Source: Cyanobacteria bacterium UBA2855 (GTDB lineage: Bacteria > Cyanobacteriota > Vampirovibrionia > Gastranaerophilales > Gastranaerophilaceae). Taken from it: a stretch of 64,000 nt of DNA. The first letter of the stretch is position 1. Each line of letters begins with the position of its first letter. This document shows, piece by piece, positions 52,690 through 62,942 of the stretch. The notes beneath the pieces are model-generated. The model worked only from the letters and a program-made list of their open reading frames with translations. It did not search any database and was not told where the DNA came from. Made by a program: the position numbers and the translations under genes. The stretch lies in contig DEFJ01000024.1 of the NCBI GenBank assembly GCA_002350725.1, forward strand, positions 27,900-91,899, in the 5' to 3' direction.

Positions 52690-54945
52690 ATGAGAAATTA
52701 TATAGAACATGAGGTTCTAGTTAGATATCAAGAAGGTATACTTTCGCAAAGTCAAGATTGGCAATGGTTTATTGATTACGTAGAAGAAAATTACGATTGG
52801 GAGGATATCAGCACTTATAAAGAATATTTAAATAGAACTGAATATGAAAAACTGTATGGAAATTTTATTAGAATTATAGAGATAACAGATAATAATTTCT
52901 TATTTAGAAACAGGATATTAGAAGAGATCTGGATTATTGCTAAATTCTACTGTAATAAATATGGTTTAAAAGAGTTAAAGAATATATTAATATATCAGTA
53001 TTCAAAAATTTTATTTTTGAATATTTGGCTTACAAAATTAGAAAATGTAGATAATGGATTTCAATATGTAATAGATAGAAGGATATCCTCTTTTAGAAAT
53101 TTTTATGAATTAATTAAAACTGATACTTTATCGTTAAATTCTAACGAAATTACAAATTATATAAAAAAAGAAATTAAGATTAATGGTTTTACATCTGTCA
53201 AAAAAAATATACTTGATAACATTAATAAAAATTTTTATCCTGCAAAAAAGACTTTCCTCAAAAAATATAAAAATAAATTTTTAAATGCAAATGCATTTAA
53301 TCATGTTAAACTGCAAAAACCAAAGCTAATTACTTGGCAAGAAGATTTTATTTTGGATATGTTAAACATCCGATTTCAAAATCAAGAAATTATTCCTCTA
53401 ATGGAATTTAATGGTAAACCAACTCCATTCTACCATGATTGGACTCCTGAAGTAATTAACAAAATAAAAAATTATTTTAATAACGATGAATCAATTTTAT
53501 TTGTACTGGAAACAATTTCTTATATATTGCATAAAACACCTATATCTAATAATGTTATGTTGATACACTGTCAATTACTGACTAAATATTTAACAAAGTG
53601 CAAAAATACACATGATATTTATTGTTCGTCATATGAAATAATTTCATATTTATTTAAAGAAAAGAAACTTACCCAAATAGTAAAAGACATTTCATACAAA
53701 AATTTAATCAAATTTATTCATACAATAAAAGATTTCGGCATTATAGAAGTTTTAAAAAATTCGCATTTCCCAATTTCAGAAAATCAGAAATCTATTTTGA
53801 AAAATTATTATGAAAATGAATATAAGCAACTTGATAATATTTCGGATTATCCAAGTTTTGATAGATATATCAAAAATACCAATATTGCCAAGTACATTAA
53901 TCAAAATTACCTAATAAATTCAATAGGTCTATTTGAACAATTTATACAAGAGATTGATATCCAAACTGCAAGTTTATTTTATAATTATATAAAATTTTTA
54001 GCCGGCATAAAACTAAGCAATTCAGGTATTGATAAACGATTAATTAATCAAGTGATAATTGATATTCAACAACTATGGCAAAATGAATATTATGAAAAAG
54101 TTTATTCACAACTAAGATCCGAAAGTTTTAAAACAAAAACTAGCAAAGAAGATATAATTGCATTTAATAACGTTGTTTTAGCTAATCCTTTTCTTTTTGC
54201 TCACACGTGCATGCCAGTAGATATTGATTCTATTAATCAATCTATGATAACAACCGCAAAATATGTATCATCTTCTTTGTTTAAAAATGTAGAAATTAAT
54301 GAATTTTTCCCAATAGAAGAACACCCGGAGAAAATTTGTGAAAATCACGATATAGACACATTATTAAAAAATATAATTTCAAACATCCAAAAAGAAAAAG
54401 GATATAGGTTGTTAAACCATCTTAAAGAAGAATATTATCTTGCCAAATTACACAAAGATTGGAAATTAAATATTTCTTTTGGTGTTGCAAGATTTAATTT
54501 AGAAAAGGAATTATATGAAAAAATCAAAAAATATACAAATATTGATTTAATCGAATATAATGAAAACATACAACTTGCACATGTTACACAACTGTTTCCG
54601 ATACTTGAAATAGCAATCAGAGAATTAGCATTAGAATTAGGAATTCTCCCATATAGTGTAGATGACAAAAAATTTATGAAGTATAGGGATCCTAGTAGCA
54701 TTCTTATTGAAATATTAACTGATATATATGAAAACCTTAAAAGTTTTGATGTTGGGGGAGAGTTATTGTTTGTATATAATGTAATGTATAATAGTAATTC
54801 ATTAAATATAAGAAATGAATGTATACATGGTAGAGAATATTTAAAAAATTGGCAATTATTGTTTGCTTTCAAGCTAACTTTAATGTGTATACACATAATA
54901 ATGCTTAGGTTAAAGTTAATTGAAAGAAACAAAAAGACTAAGTAA
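52690..54945 (+). CDS. large protein with C-terminal RxxxxH (DUF4209/HEPN-like) motif
   Basis: The 751-residue protein has no recognised N-terminal domain and is predicted to be largely alpha-helical. The last ~130 residues (HVTQLFPILEIAIRELALELGILPYSV, then LFVYNVMYNSNSLNIRNECIHGREYL) look like a DUF4209-type end. RNECIH at about 708-713 fits the HEPN RxxxxH pattern. AGGATAAAATG gives a modest ribosome site. It stands alone and could be a single-gene defence or abortive-infection protein; this is inference. Confidence 0.6.
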   Translation: MRNYIEHEVLVRYQEGILSQSQDWQWFIDYVEENYDWEDISTYKEYLNRTEYEKLYGNFIRIIEITDNNFLFRNRILEEIWIIAKFYCNKYGLKELKNILIYQYSKILFLNIWLTKLENVDNGFQYVIDRRISSFRNFYELIKTDTLSLNSNEITNYIKKEIKINGFTSVKKNILDNINKNFYPAKKTFLKKYKNKFLNANAFNHVKLQKPKLITWQEDFILDMLNIRFQNQEIIPLMEFNGKPTPFYHDWTPEVINKIKNYFNNDESILFVLETISYILHKTPISNNVMLIHCQLLTKYLTKCKNTHDIYCSSYEIISYLFKEKKLTQIVKDISYKNLIKFIHTIKDFGIIEVLKNSHFPISENQKSILKNYYENEYKQLDNISDYPSFDRYIKNTNIAKYINQNYLINSIGLFEQFIQEIDIQTASLFYNYIKFLAGIKLSNSGIDKRLINQVIIDIQQLWQNEYYEKVYSQLRSESFKTKTSKEDIIAFNNVVLANPFLFAHTCMPVDIDSINQSMITTAKYVSSSLFKNVEINEFFPIEEHPEKICENHDIDTLLKNIISNIQKEKGYRLLNHLKEEYYLAKLHKDWKLNISFGVARFNLEKELYEKIKKYTNIDLIEYNENIQLAHVTQLFPILEIAIRELALELGILPYSVDDKKFMKYRDPSSILIEILTDIYENLKSFDVGGELLFVYNVMYNSNSLNIRNECIHGREYLKNWQLLFAFKLTLMCIHIIMLRLKLIERNKKTK

Positions 54946-54985
54946 TTTTCATATTACAATTTTCAAATTTCTAAAAGTCAATCCC

Positions 54986-55212
54986 AAACTTATTAGATAA
55001 AAAATATGCTATTAATGCACGATGCCTTTGATGATTTTGTAGATAGTTGTTAGATCGGTGTCATTGGCGGATTTTAGGATTTTGATTAGGTCAGATAAAA
55101 GCTCTTCTTTAGGCTTTATGTGTGAAATTTCAAGCATTTCGGATATATCTACATCAAATGTTTTTGCGTACTTTTACATATTTTCGGCTGTAGGGTAGTT
55201 CTTACCGGTTTC
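54986..55212 (-). pseudogene. decayed duplicate of the XRE regulator at 57337
   Basis: 54986-55212 matches 57311-57537 with a constant offset of 2325 bp and only scattered mismatches, and covers the end of the 56226 gene as well. A nonsense change (TAA on the minus strand at 55176-55174, where the intact gene has GAA) breaks the reading frame. The N-terminal HTH part is missing. A segmental duplication or gene replacement is indicated. Confidence 0.8.
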
Positions 55213-55508
55213 AATTAATCATATAATGGACATAGCTTATTTAGCTATGTCCACAGTCGTACACTATCTGCGTCATAAAAGTATAAACCTAAAGAATCAT
55301 TATTAATTCTATCTTTAAATATTTCATTTGTATTTTTTATTACGGTTTGAGTATTTTTATCGTAAACACTTATTAACAATGCAAAAGTTTACTTTTGCAT
55401 GATAACACCAAAAGAATAATATTATGTAAAGCTAATATAATAAAATTTGTATTATAAAATAAATTGTGTTAGATGTATATATAGAATTAGTTCAATATGG
55501 GTATTTAA
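55213..55508. other. non-coding spacer
   Basis: No gene is seen in these ~300 bp. ATGGACATAG at 55227 and CTATGTCCAC at 55244 form a short inverted repeat around ATTTAG. TTTTGC/GCAAAAG-like pairings occur near 55382-55400. It probably holds remains of the duplicated segment and the promoter of the GTG-started gene at 55509. Confidence 0.3.
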
Positions 55509-56210
55509 GTGGAAAAAGATTGGCAGTATTATAAAAAATTAAATGATGAGTTTTTTTATATTTTTAAAAATGTAGAAGAAATTGTCAGAAAAAGAAATAA
55601 AGATTATTCTGAAAATTTTTATAGTTTGATTTTTATTGATAAATATTTATTACTTAATCCTGATACATGGAAAAAATATAATAGTTTTAGAAATATTGTT
55701 GCACATAAAAATAGCGAAAAAGAATTTCATATAACAGAAGAAGGGTTACAAATTTTTAAGACTAATGCAGAATCAATAATAAATCCCCCGAAAGCGAATG
55801 AGAAATGTTCAAGACCTTATGCAGTAAATTGTGATATTAATTTTTGTGATGTATTGACACATATGAAAAAGAAAAATTATTCAAATGTACCAATTATAGA
55901 TACAAAAAACCAAGTTATTGGAATAATTAATTATTATACGTTATTTAATTACTATAATGATAACTGTGAAGATATTGCCTCATTGCCTCGGGAATTACAA
56001 GTTTGTGATATATTGGATTATTGTAAGCTTGATAATAATCCAGACATAAAATATGAATTTATTTGGGAAAAAGAGGATATATACAAGGTCTATGAACTTT
56101 TTAGGAGTAATAATTCAAAAGTAAAAATAGAAGCTTGTATTTTAACCGATAACGGTAAAAAAACAGGTAAACTTGTTGGAATAATTACTCCTTGGGACTT
56201 ATTGGATTAA
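55509..56210 (+). CDS. HEPN-CBS domain fusion protein
   Basis: The 233-residue protein pairs an N-terminal ~80-residue helical domain carrying FRNIVAHKN (R61-H66, the HEPN RxxxxH pattern) with two CBS-like units (FCDVLTHMKKKNYSNVPIIDTKNQVIGIINYYTLF, then KVYELFRSNNSKVKIEACILTDNGKKTGKLVGIITPWDLL). CBS pairs bind adenine nucleotides, so a nucleotide-controlled RNase or regulator is plausible. It starts with GTG, and a weak ribosome site is all that precedes it. It is followed closely by an HNH-like gene. Confidence 0.65.
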   Translation: MEKDWQYYKKLNDEFFYIFKNVEEIVRKRNKDYSENFYSLIFIDKYLLLNPDTWKKYNSFRNIVAHKNSEKEFHITEEGLQIFKTNAESIINPPKANEKCSRPYAVNCDINFCDVLTHMKKKNYSNVPIIDTKNQVIGIINYYTLFNYYNDNCEDIASLPRELQVCDILDYCKLDNNPDIKYEFIWEKEDIYKVYELFRSNNSKVKIEACILTDNGKKTGKLVGIITPWDLLD

Positions 56211-56225
56211 AAAATAGTGGTATAT

Positions 56226-57356
56226 ATGAATAAATATTTTAAAACGTTAAATATAAATGGTTTAGGTCCACTGACTCAAGAAGATTTTATAGAATTAAAT
56301 AAAATTTGTTCTAAAGTACTATCAAATAAGTCTTCTTCTAAGAAAAACAGATGCTTTATATGTAAAAAGCAAAATAAACCATACTGTAATTCTCATACAA
56401 TCCCACAATTTATTTTAAAAAATATTGCTAAAAATGGAGAGTTATTAACAACTCAAATATTTAATAAAACACCATTTTCAAAACCTATTTCTGGACTTAA
56501 TAATACCCAAACTTTTCATAAAATTTGTACAGATTGTGACAAAAAAACTTTTAAAGATTATGAAAATCCTGATGCATATGATAAAATTCCGAGCCAAAAT
56601 ATTCTAAAGCAGATTGCTCTTAAAAGTTATATTTCACGTTCTTATAAACATCAGAAAGAACTCAAATTAGGTTATTATGCAAAAAATAATATTCAACAAA
56701 ATGCTGATTATTTACGCCTTGTGCAATTAGAATACGAACTAAATGTTTGTAACTACAATTATCAATCAAATAATAAAAAAGCAAATTTTGTTTTAAAAAA
56801 TATAAATAATGATGAGGTATTATTTAAAATACAATATTTTAAAACATTAGACTATGTTGTACCATATGCACTGCAGTCTCATTTTATTATTTTATTCGAT
56901 TTTAATGATGAACCTCTTGCAAATACCTTTGACATTAGTGATATAAATGCAAAAGATGATATCATTTTGTGCATATTCCCATTAAAAACAAAATCTATAA
57001 TAATAGCATTTGATTATTTGGGAAACTCATTGTACGATAACTTCTTTACTACACTAAATACGCTAACGCTTGATGAACAATTATCAATTATAAATTATTT
57101 GGTATTTTTATATTGTGAGGATATTTATTTTAACAACAATATCGATGATAAGATTAAAAAAGATGAAAATTTAATTAAATTTGCAAATAGCCAACAAAAA
57201 GTTGGAGCAAAATCTTTTGATGTATTATTTTTATCAGAAAAGAAATATGAAGAAGAACGTCTAAAAGAAATACTAAATAGTCATAATATTAATAATTATA
57301 AAACAATACCAAACTTATTAGGTAAAAAATATGCTATTAATGCACGATGCCTTTGA
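56226..57356 (+). CDS. zinc-finger/HNH-like protein
   Basis: About 376 residues. The segment RCFICKKQNKPYCNSHTIPQFILKNI, followed by HKICTDCDKKTFKDYENP, gives a C-x2-C ... H ... C-x2-C arrangement reminiscent of HNH nuclease or related zinc folds. The C-terminal ~200 residues are of unknown fold. It lies 15 bp after the HEPN-CBS gene, likely one operon. ATG at 56226 is chosen; GTG at 56217 is an alternative. The 3' end overlaps the convergent XRE gene by 20 bp. Confidence 0.6.
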   Translation: MNKYFKTLNINGLGPLTQEDFIELNKICSKVLSNKSSSKKNRCFICKKQNKPYCNSHTIPQFILKNIAKNGELLTTQIFNKTPFSKPISGLNNTQTFHKICTDCDKKTFKDYENPDAYDKIPSQNILKQIALKSYISRSYKHQKELKLGYYAKNNIQQNADYLRLVQLEYELNVCNYNYQSNNKKANFVLKNINNDEVLFKIQYFKTLDYVVPYALQSHFIILFDFNDEPLANTFDISDINAKDDIILCIFPLKTKSIIIAFDYLGNSLYDNFFTTLNTLTLDEQLSIINYLVFLYCEDIYFNNNIDDKIKKDENLIKFANSQQKVGAKSFDVLFLSEKKYEEERLKEILNSHNINNYKTIPNLLGKKYAINARCL

Positions 57357-57654
57357 TGATTTTGTAGATAGTTGTTAGGTCGGTGTCGTTGGCGGATTTT
57401 AGGATTTTGATTAGGTCGGATAAAAGCTCTTCTTTAGGTTTTATATGTGAAATCTCAAGCATTTCGGATATGTCTACATTAAATGCTTTTGCATATTTTT
57501 CCATATTTTCGGCTGTAGGGTAGTTCTTGCCAGTTTCTATACAACTTTGCGATTTTGTTGCAATTCCAACCTTTTCCGCAAGTTCAGATTGTGTAAGATT
57601 ATTTTTGATGCGCAATTCTTGAATGCGTTTTCCTAATCGTTTTTTTATTTCCAT
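57337..57654 (-). CDS. XRE-family regulator
   Basis: The 105-residue protein has an N-terminal HTH (LGKRIQELRIKNNLTQSELAEKVGIATKSQSCIETGKNYPTAENMEKYAKAFNV) and a C-terminal helical tail (LSDLIKILKSANDTDLTTIYKIIKGI). It resembles the repressor at 33735. A partial broken copy is at 54986. It is convergent with and overlaps the HNH-like gene, and is divergent from the autotransporter gene. Confidence 0.87.
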   Translation of the reverse strand: MEIKKRLGKRIQELRIKNNLTQSELAEKVGIATKSQSCIETGKNYPTAENMEKYAKAFNVDISEMLEISHIKPKEELLSDLIKILKSANDTDLTTIYKIIKGIVH

Positions 57655-57819
57655 AAATACCTACCCTTTACATGTTAATCGATTGCCAATAATCATAAAC
57701 ACATTTGTTTGTAATAAAACTTGCAATTTTTCGCATTATAATGTAATATATTTACAAATAACATTGATAAACTAAACAATAATCTTGGTAGAAAGTTATA
57801 AACATGAAGGATAAACATT

Positions 57820-60800
57820 ATGAAAAAGAGTGCTTTAAGCGTAGGAAAACGGCTACAGGTTTCTTTGTTATTGCCATTGGCAATACTTGGATTAGGCTGC
57901 AATAAAGCAAATGCCGAAGATATTTATGCTCCTGTACCTACTCTGACAAAATTGCATGAAGAAGGAGCTACTATTCCTGATACAAATCCTCCTGTTGTTT
58001 ATCCTAAAAGCTCTTATTCTATAACCTCAGGAGATGAGAATAATTATAATTTTACTACTCAAAGTTACGATTCGAGCGGAAATCTGACTAATCACTATTA
58101 TAAAACCAATATTGAGGCTGAGACATTAAATTCCGATAATATAACATGGCAAGAAGTATCCGCTGCCGGAGAAAACACAGTACAAGTAAATTTACCTAAT
58201 AGCGAAGTAAAATATTTTCAATACACAATAAATAATGATGCTACTTTGTTACCAAGAAATAATAATCAATTATTAGAAACCGCCATAAATGGTGGGGTTT
58301 TTACAAATACATACCCATATTCTGCAATATTTAACAATAAAGATGCATCTTCTATAACTATAAAAGCCGATTTTGTGGGAAATGAAACTGTATATCAATT
58401 TAACAGTATAAATGGAAATGGTCGAGGCGGTGCAATATACAATGGAGGTAAAATTGGTAACATTATAGGAAATTTTGTCGATAACAGTGCAAAACATACA
58501 TCTGGCAGCCTTGGTGGTGCTATTTATAATGAAAATAATGCCATAATAAACAATATAAGTGCCAATTTTATAAATAATACCGTAGAAAAAGGAAGTAACG
58601 AATTTAGTTATGGTAGTGCCATATATAACTCAGGAACAATTCATAACATTTCTGGATTATTTTTGTCAAATGTCGCTCAATTCAGTAATATTGGAGTAAG
58701 TACATTATTTAATAGTGGAACAATTGATAATATTTCTAGTGATTTTATTTCAAACAATAATGCTATAGTTAATGGTGGAACAATAAAATCGATTACAGGA
58801 GATTTCATATGTAATAACGCATCTGAGGGCCCAAACATGACGACATATGGTGGTAAAGCTTCAGGTGGTGCTATACACAATACAGGTTCTATAAATACTA
58901 TCCAAGGGAATTTTATTGGTAACTATTCAGATTTACACAATACATTGCAAAGTTCTTCCGGAGGAAAAGGCGGAGCTATTTACAACAAAGGAACAATTAG
59001 TAATATTATAAATTCAAATTTTTATGATAACTATGCTATTGGTGGTGGTGCCATATATACAGAGAATGATTTGAATATAATCGCTGACGATGGAACTTCC
59101 ACGTTCAAAGGTAATTACACAGGAGCAAGTAAAACATCTAATGCCATTTATATTACGCCACATGGTGCATATTTATCTACTTTAACGCTTAAAGCTATTA
59201 ATAACGGAGAAATATTCTTATATGATGATATTGATGGTTCCAGCTCTTATAATGCAAAATTTACCGGTGATGGAACAGGCACATTACATTTGTACAACGA
59301 TTTTAAAAACGTAGCAAGCATAACTACTGATAATATATTAATTAATACAATAAATAATAATGTACGCGAATATGATTTTGCAAAATTAGTATCAGGTGAT
59401 AATACCAAATATGCTATTGACATTGACTTAACATCAACACCCCAAAGCGATACTTTTGTTACAAGGTATTCCGGAAGTTATCCAAGTGGTGTTATTACAA
59501 TTTCAGATATAAATTATATTGGTGATATAAAGGATTATAGCGTTCAAGTTTTAAAAGCTCCGAATGATAATATTCAACTTGCTATTTCAGATGATATAGA
59601 TAAAACGGCAGAACAAACAATCAACGGCAGTGATACAGTTACTCCAAATGTCAAATGGAACCAAGAATTTAATAATTATAAACAGACAAATATTGTTAAT
59701 ACTGAATTTACCCTATCTAAAACAAATACTACTAATGATACCTTAAATATGACAATTACAGGTATTCATACAGAGGGTGAAAAGATTCCAACAGGTTCCC
59801 TCGGCGACACGTTGGCTCTTGTTAACCAGCTTGAGACTACTGAAGATAGAAGTTTTACGTTTGATACGGCGAATGACAAATATAATGTTTCATCGGATTT
59901 AGGCAAGACGACGGCAGGTCAGTTGAGTATCAACGGGGTTTCTGACACTACTGAGGGAACGGCAAACCGTTCTGAGATTAACCTCAACGGACACAAGGGG
60001 TTTGAGTTGGATAATGAAACAACCTTAAACGTCAACGATACAAGGCTTACGGGTAACGATACTCTTATTACTGTCAACAGCCAAAATGCCATTGTGAACT
60101 TACAAAACGCTGACCTTAACGGAAGTATTGCAAGCGAAAACGGCTATACATTAAACATTACAGGTGACACATCCGACTACACAATAATCAACGGCGGAGT
60201 CGGCAATGCTAGTGCAACCCACAGTGGTGGTGAATTAGGATTTAACACAGACACCTTCAAAGATGCCGAGTTTTCTGCTACATCAGGCACGGTTGACCTT
60301 GTTACAGGTCAGGTAGAAAACTACGACATCGGAAAATTAACCTCTGACGAGTCCGCAAACTGGATTTTTGAGGTTGATTCATCGGGTTCGGGTGCTGATA
60401 CTTTAACTGTCGGAACAGGTTCGAGCGGTACGGTTAACGTTTCTGAAATCAATTTTGTAAACGGCGATAGCCCGAGTGATGAATTTACTGTACAAGTCCT
60501 TAATGCTCAAGACGATAATATTCAGCTTGCCGTTGATTCAAGCATTGCAGGCGAAAACCATAAACTTGGTACAGTTACAAAGACTTCACAAGATACGATT
60601 ACCCCGACTGCAAAATGGAATCAGACTTTTAACAAATACACCCAAAACGGCACAAACTACGGTAATATTGACGTTGCAACTACTAACACGACAAACGATA
60701 GTTTGCAATTAAAAGTTACAAGTACCGAATGGGATGAAAAAACGGTTAGCGGTTCTATGGGCGACACTTTGGCTCTTGTAAATCAGCTTGAAACAGAAGA

Positions 60801-62787
60801 AAACAGGAATTTTAATTTTGATACCGCAAATGATGTCTATGAGGTTAAGTCCGACCTTGGCACAAGTTCGGCAGGTACAATGAATGTTAATGGGGTTAAG
60901 TCAGGCGAAACCCGTTCTACCATTAACGGCAACAACTACAATATGTTTGCATTGAGTAATCCGACGACTCTGAACCTTAACAACGTAAAAATTCAGGGTG
61001 CAAATTCTGTCGTATCCGGCACAAACCAAAATGCCGTTATAAATATGAATAACACCGAATTAAAGAACAACGCAAGCGGAATTACGACAGCCGGCTCCGT
61101 AAATATTAGCGGAAAATCGCTTTTTGAAAACAATGGCAACGGTATCGAAGTTACTGATGAAAATTCTATAATAACCTTGAACGGTCTTGACGGCGAGGGT
61201 TATGACGTTACATTTAAAGACAAATTAAAAGGCGTTTCGGGTTCAAAACTTAACCTCAAAGCAGGTCAAGTCGAATTTCACAAATCCGTTACCGACCTTG
61301 ATATCAATATGGACGGAACAACGGCAAACCTGAAATCGGACAACGTATTCAACGGTCAAAACTTGACAGTTGCAAGTGCATCAAATGTTTCTATGATAAA
61401 CAATTCAGTCGGCACAATGCAATTGAACAGTTTAACACTAAATGACAATATGAATCTTGGTGTTGACGTTGATTTGGCAAACAAATCAATGGATAGAATT
61501 AGTGCAAACACATACAACCTTGGCGAGCATAAAGTCAACGTCAACAAAATGAACTTGCTGTCTGACGCAAAAGAAGTCAGGACAGATATTGAATTTGCGG
61601 ACGAACAATTGAGAAACAATGTAACAACAAGTGTTTCTGAGGTTGCGTATTCTCCTATCTATAAATACGGTGTGAAATACAACCAAAATAACGGCGAATT
61701 TCAATTCACAAGAAGTAACTCCGGTGGTGGCGGTGGTGATGATCCACAGCCACAACCTGCATACGACGATTTAAACCCTGCAATCATGGCTTCTCCTGTT
61801 GCGGCTCAATTAGGCGGTTATGCAGGCATGTTGGACAACTACGGTAATGCATTTAACCATATGGATATGTATATGCTAAAACCGAAAGACTTGCGAGCAG
61901 CTGAACTTAATGCAAACAAATATGCAATATCTGACGGTAGAGGCGGAACTTACATAAGCAACGAAACGAACACAAATGGCATTTGGGTTAGACCATATAC
62001 AAGCTACGATAGTGTCGGGCTAAAACACGGCCCGAAAGTTCATAACTTATCTTATGGCTCATTTATCGGCGGTGATTTTGGTATGCATAATTTTGGTAAC
62101 GGTATGTATGGGACATTTAGCCCGTATATTTCATATCAAGGCGCACATCAGCACTATTCGGGTAACAGTGTTTACCAAAACGGCGGAACGCTTGGTTTTA
62201 CAGGTACATTGTATAAAGGGAATTTCTTCACAGGTTTAACGGCTGGTGTAGGAGCTAATGTTACCGAAGCAAAAACAATGTACGGTAACGAGGACTTCCC
62301 GATGCTTACAACCGGTGTTGCAAGTAAAACGGGTTACAATATCGAGTTTAAAGACGGCAAATTTATTATTCAACCGAGTTTGCTTGTCAGCTACACGTTT
62401 GTAAATACATTTGATTACAAAAACGGTGCAGGGGTGAAAATTGATACAGCACCACTTCATGCAGTACAAATCAGTCCGAACATAAGATTTTCATTTAATA
62501 CAAAAAATCATTGGCAGCCGTACGCTTTTGTCGGTATGAATTGGAACATAATGGATTCAGGACATTTTAAAGCGGCAGATACGACTTTGCCTGAATTGAG
62601 TATGAAACCTTATGTTCATTACGGTTTAGGTATTCAAAAACTGTTTAGCGATAACTTTACGGCATTTGCTCAAGTCGCAATCCGCAACGGCGGACGTAAC
62701 GGTGTCGGCGGAACGCTAGGTTTAAAATGGCTCTTTGGCGGTCAACCCAAAAAACAAGAAGAACAAAAACCTAAAGATGTGCTGTAA
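57820..62787 (+). CDS. autotransporter with Pmp-like GGAI/FxxN repeats
   Basis: The 1655-residue protein has a signal peptide (about 1-32, ending NANA). A passenger repeats GGAIYN...F-x2-N units every ~40 residues (about 195-440), as in chlamydial Pmp proteins. Two ~300-residue copies with SLGDTLALVNQLET and SMGDTLALVNQLET follow, and then a C-terminal autotransporter beta-barrel (about 1360-1640). The tail GGQPKKQEEQKPKDVL after the last strand is unusual. The 5' part (to ~59790) is clearly more AT-rich than the 3' part, indicating a recombinant gene. AAGGAT precedes the ATG. Confidence 0.87.
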   Translation: MKKSALSVGKRLQVSLLLPLAILGLGCNKANAEDIYAPVPTLTKLHEEGATIPDTNPPVVYPKSSYSITSGDENNYNFTTQSYDSSGNLTNHYYKTNIEAETLNSDNITWQEVSAAGENTVQVNLPNSEVKYFQYTINNDATLLPRNNNQLLETAINGGVFTNTYPYSAIFNNKDASSITIKADFVGNETVYQFNSINGNGRGGAIYNGGKIGNIIGNFVDNSAKHTSGSLGGAIYNENNAIINNISANFINNTVEKGSNEFSYGSAIYNSGTIHNISGLFLSNVAQFSNIGVSTLFNSGTIDNISSDFISNNNAIVNGGTIKSITGDFICNNASEGPNMTTYGGKASGGAIHNTGSINTIQGNFIGNYSDLHNTLQSSSGGKGGAIYNKGTISNIINSNFYDNYAIGGGAIYTENDLNIIADDGTSTFKGNYTGASKTSNAIYITPHGAYLSTLTLKAINNGEIFLYDDIDGSSSYNAKFTGDGTGTLHLYNDFKNVASITTDNILINTINNNVREYDFAKLVSGDNTKYAIDIDLTSTPQSDTFVTRYSGSYPSGVITISDINYIGDIKDYSVQVLKAPNDNIQLAISDDIDKTAEQTINGSDTVTPNVKWNQEFNNYKQTNIVNTEFTLSKTNTTNDTLNMTITGIHTEGEKIPTGSLGDTLALVNQLETTEDRSFTFDTANDKYNVSSDLGKTTAGQLSINGVSDTTEGTANRSEINLNGHKGFELDNETTLNVNDTRLTGNDTLITVNSQNAIVNLQNADLNGSIASENGYTLNITGDTSDYTIINGGVGNASATHSGGELGFNTDTFKDAEFSATSGTVDLVTGQVENYDIGKLTSDESANWIFEVDSSGSGADTLTVGTGSSGTVNVSEINFVNGDSPSDEFTVQVLNAQDDNIQLAVDSSIAGENHKLGTVTKTSQDTITPTAKWNQTFNKYTQNGTNYGNIDVATTNTTNDSLQLKVTSTEWDEKTVSGSMGDTLALVNQLETEENRNFNFDTANDVYEVKSDLGTSSAGTMNVNGVKSGETRSTINGNNYNMFALSNPTTLNLNNVKIQGANSVVSGTNQNAVINMNNTELKNNASGITTAGSVNISGKSLFENNGNGIEVTDENSIITLNGLDGEGYDVTFKDKLKGVSGSKLNLKAGQVEFHKSVTDLDINMDGTTANLKSDNVFNGQNLTVASASNVSMINNSVGTMQLNSLTLNDNMNLGVDVDLANKSMDRISANTYNLGEHKVNVNKMNLLSDAKEVRTDIEFADEQLRNNVTTSVSEVAYSPIYKYGVKYNQNNGEFQFTRSNSGGGGGDDPQPQPAYDDLNPAIMASPVAAQLGGYAGMLDNYGNAFNHMDMYMLKPKDLRAAELNANKYAISDGRGGTYISNETNTNGIWVRPYTSYDSVGLKHGPKVHNLSYGSFIGGDFGMHNFGNGMYGTFSPYISYQGAHQHYSGNSVYQNGGTLGFTGTLYKGNFFTGLTAGVGANVTEAKTMYGNEDFPMLTTGVASKTGYNIEFKDGKFIIQPSLLVSYTFVNTFDYKNGAGVKIDTAPLHAVQISPNIRFSFNTKNHWQPYAFVGMNWNIMDSGHFKAADTTLPELSMKPYVHYGLGIQKLFSDNFTAFAQVAIRNGGRNGVGGTLGLKWLFGGQPKKQEEQKPKDVL

Positions 62788-62813
62788 GAAAAAATAAAGT
62801 TTTCAATTTGTTT

Positions 62814-62852
62814 TTTAAATGGTATTTAAAACGTGTTTAAATGCCATTTAAA
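62814..62852. terminator. 17-bp hairpin after the autotransporter
   Basis: TTTAAATGGTATTTAAA (62814-62830) pairs with TTTAAATGCCATTTAAA (62836-62852) with one G-T pair. A TTTT run follows. A shortened relative is at 63456-63489. Confidence 0.6.
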
Positions 62853-62942
62853 TTTTGTGTCCATATGATACGATTTCTACGTATTTAGTTGACAATTTCT
62901 CTGACACAAGTGATTAATATCATAGCAGAAAGGAGTTTTGCT

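Noticed and set aside
57820..57920. Lipoprotein signal in the autotransporter (LGLGC)
   Set aside because: The residue at -3 of the Cys is Gly rather than Leu, and a normal signal-peptidase I site (ANA) follows.
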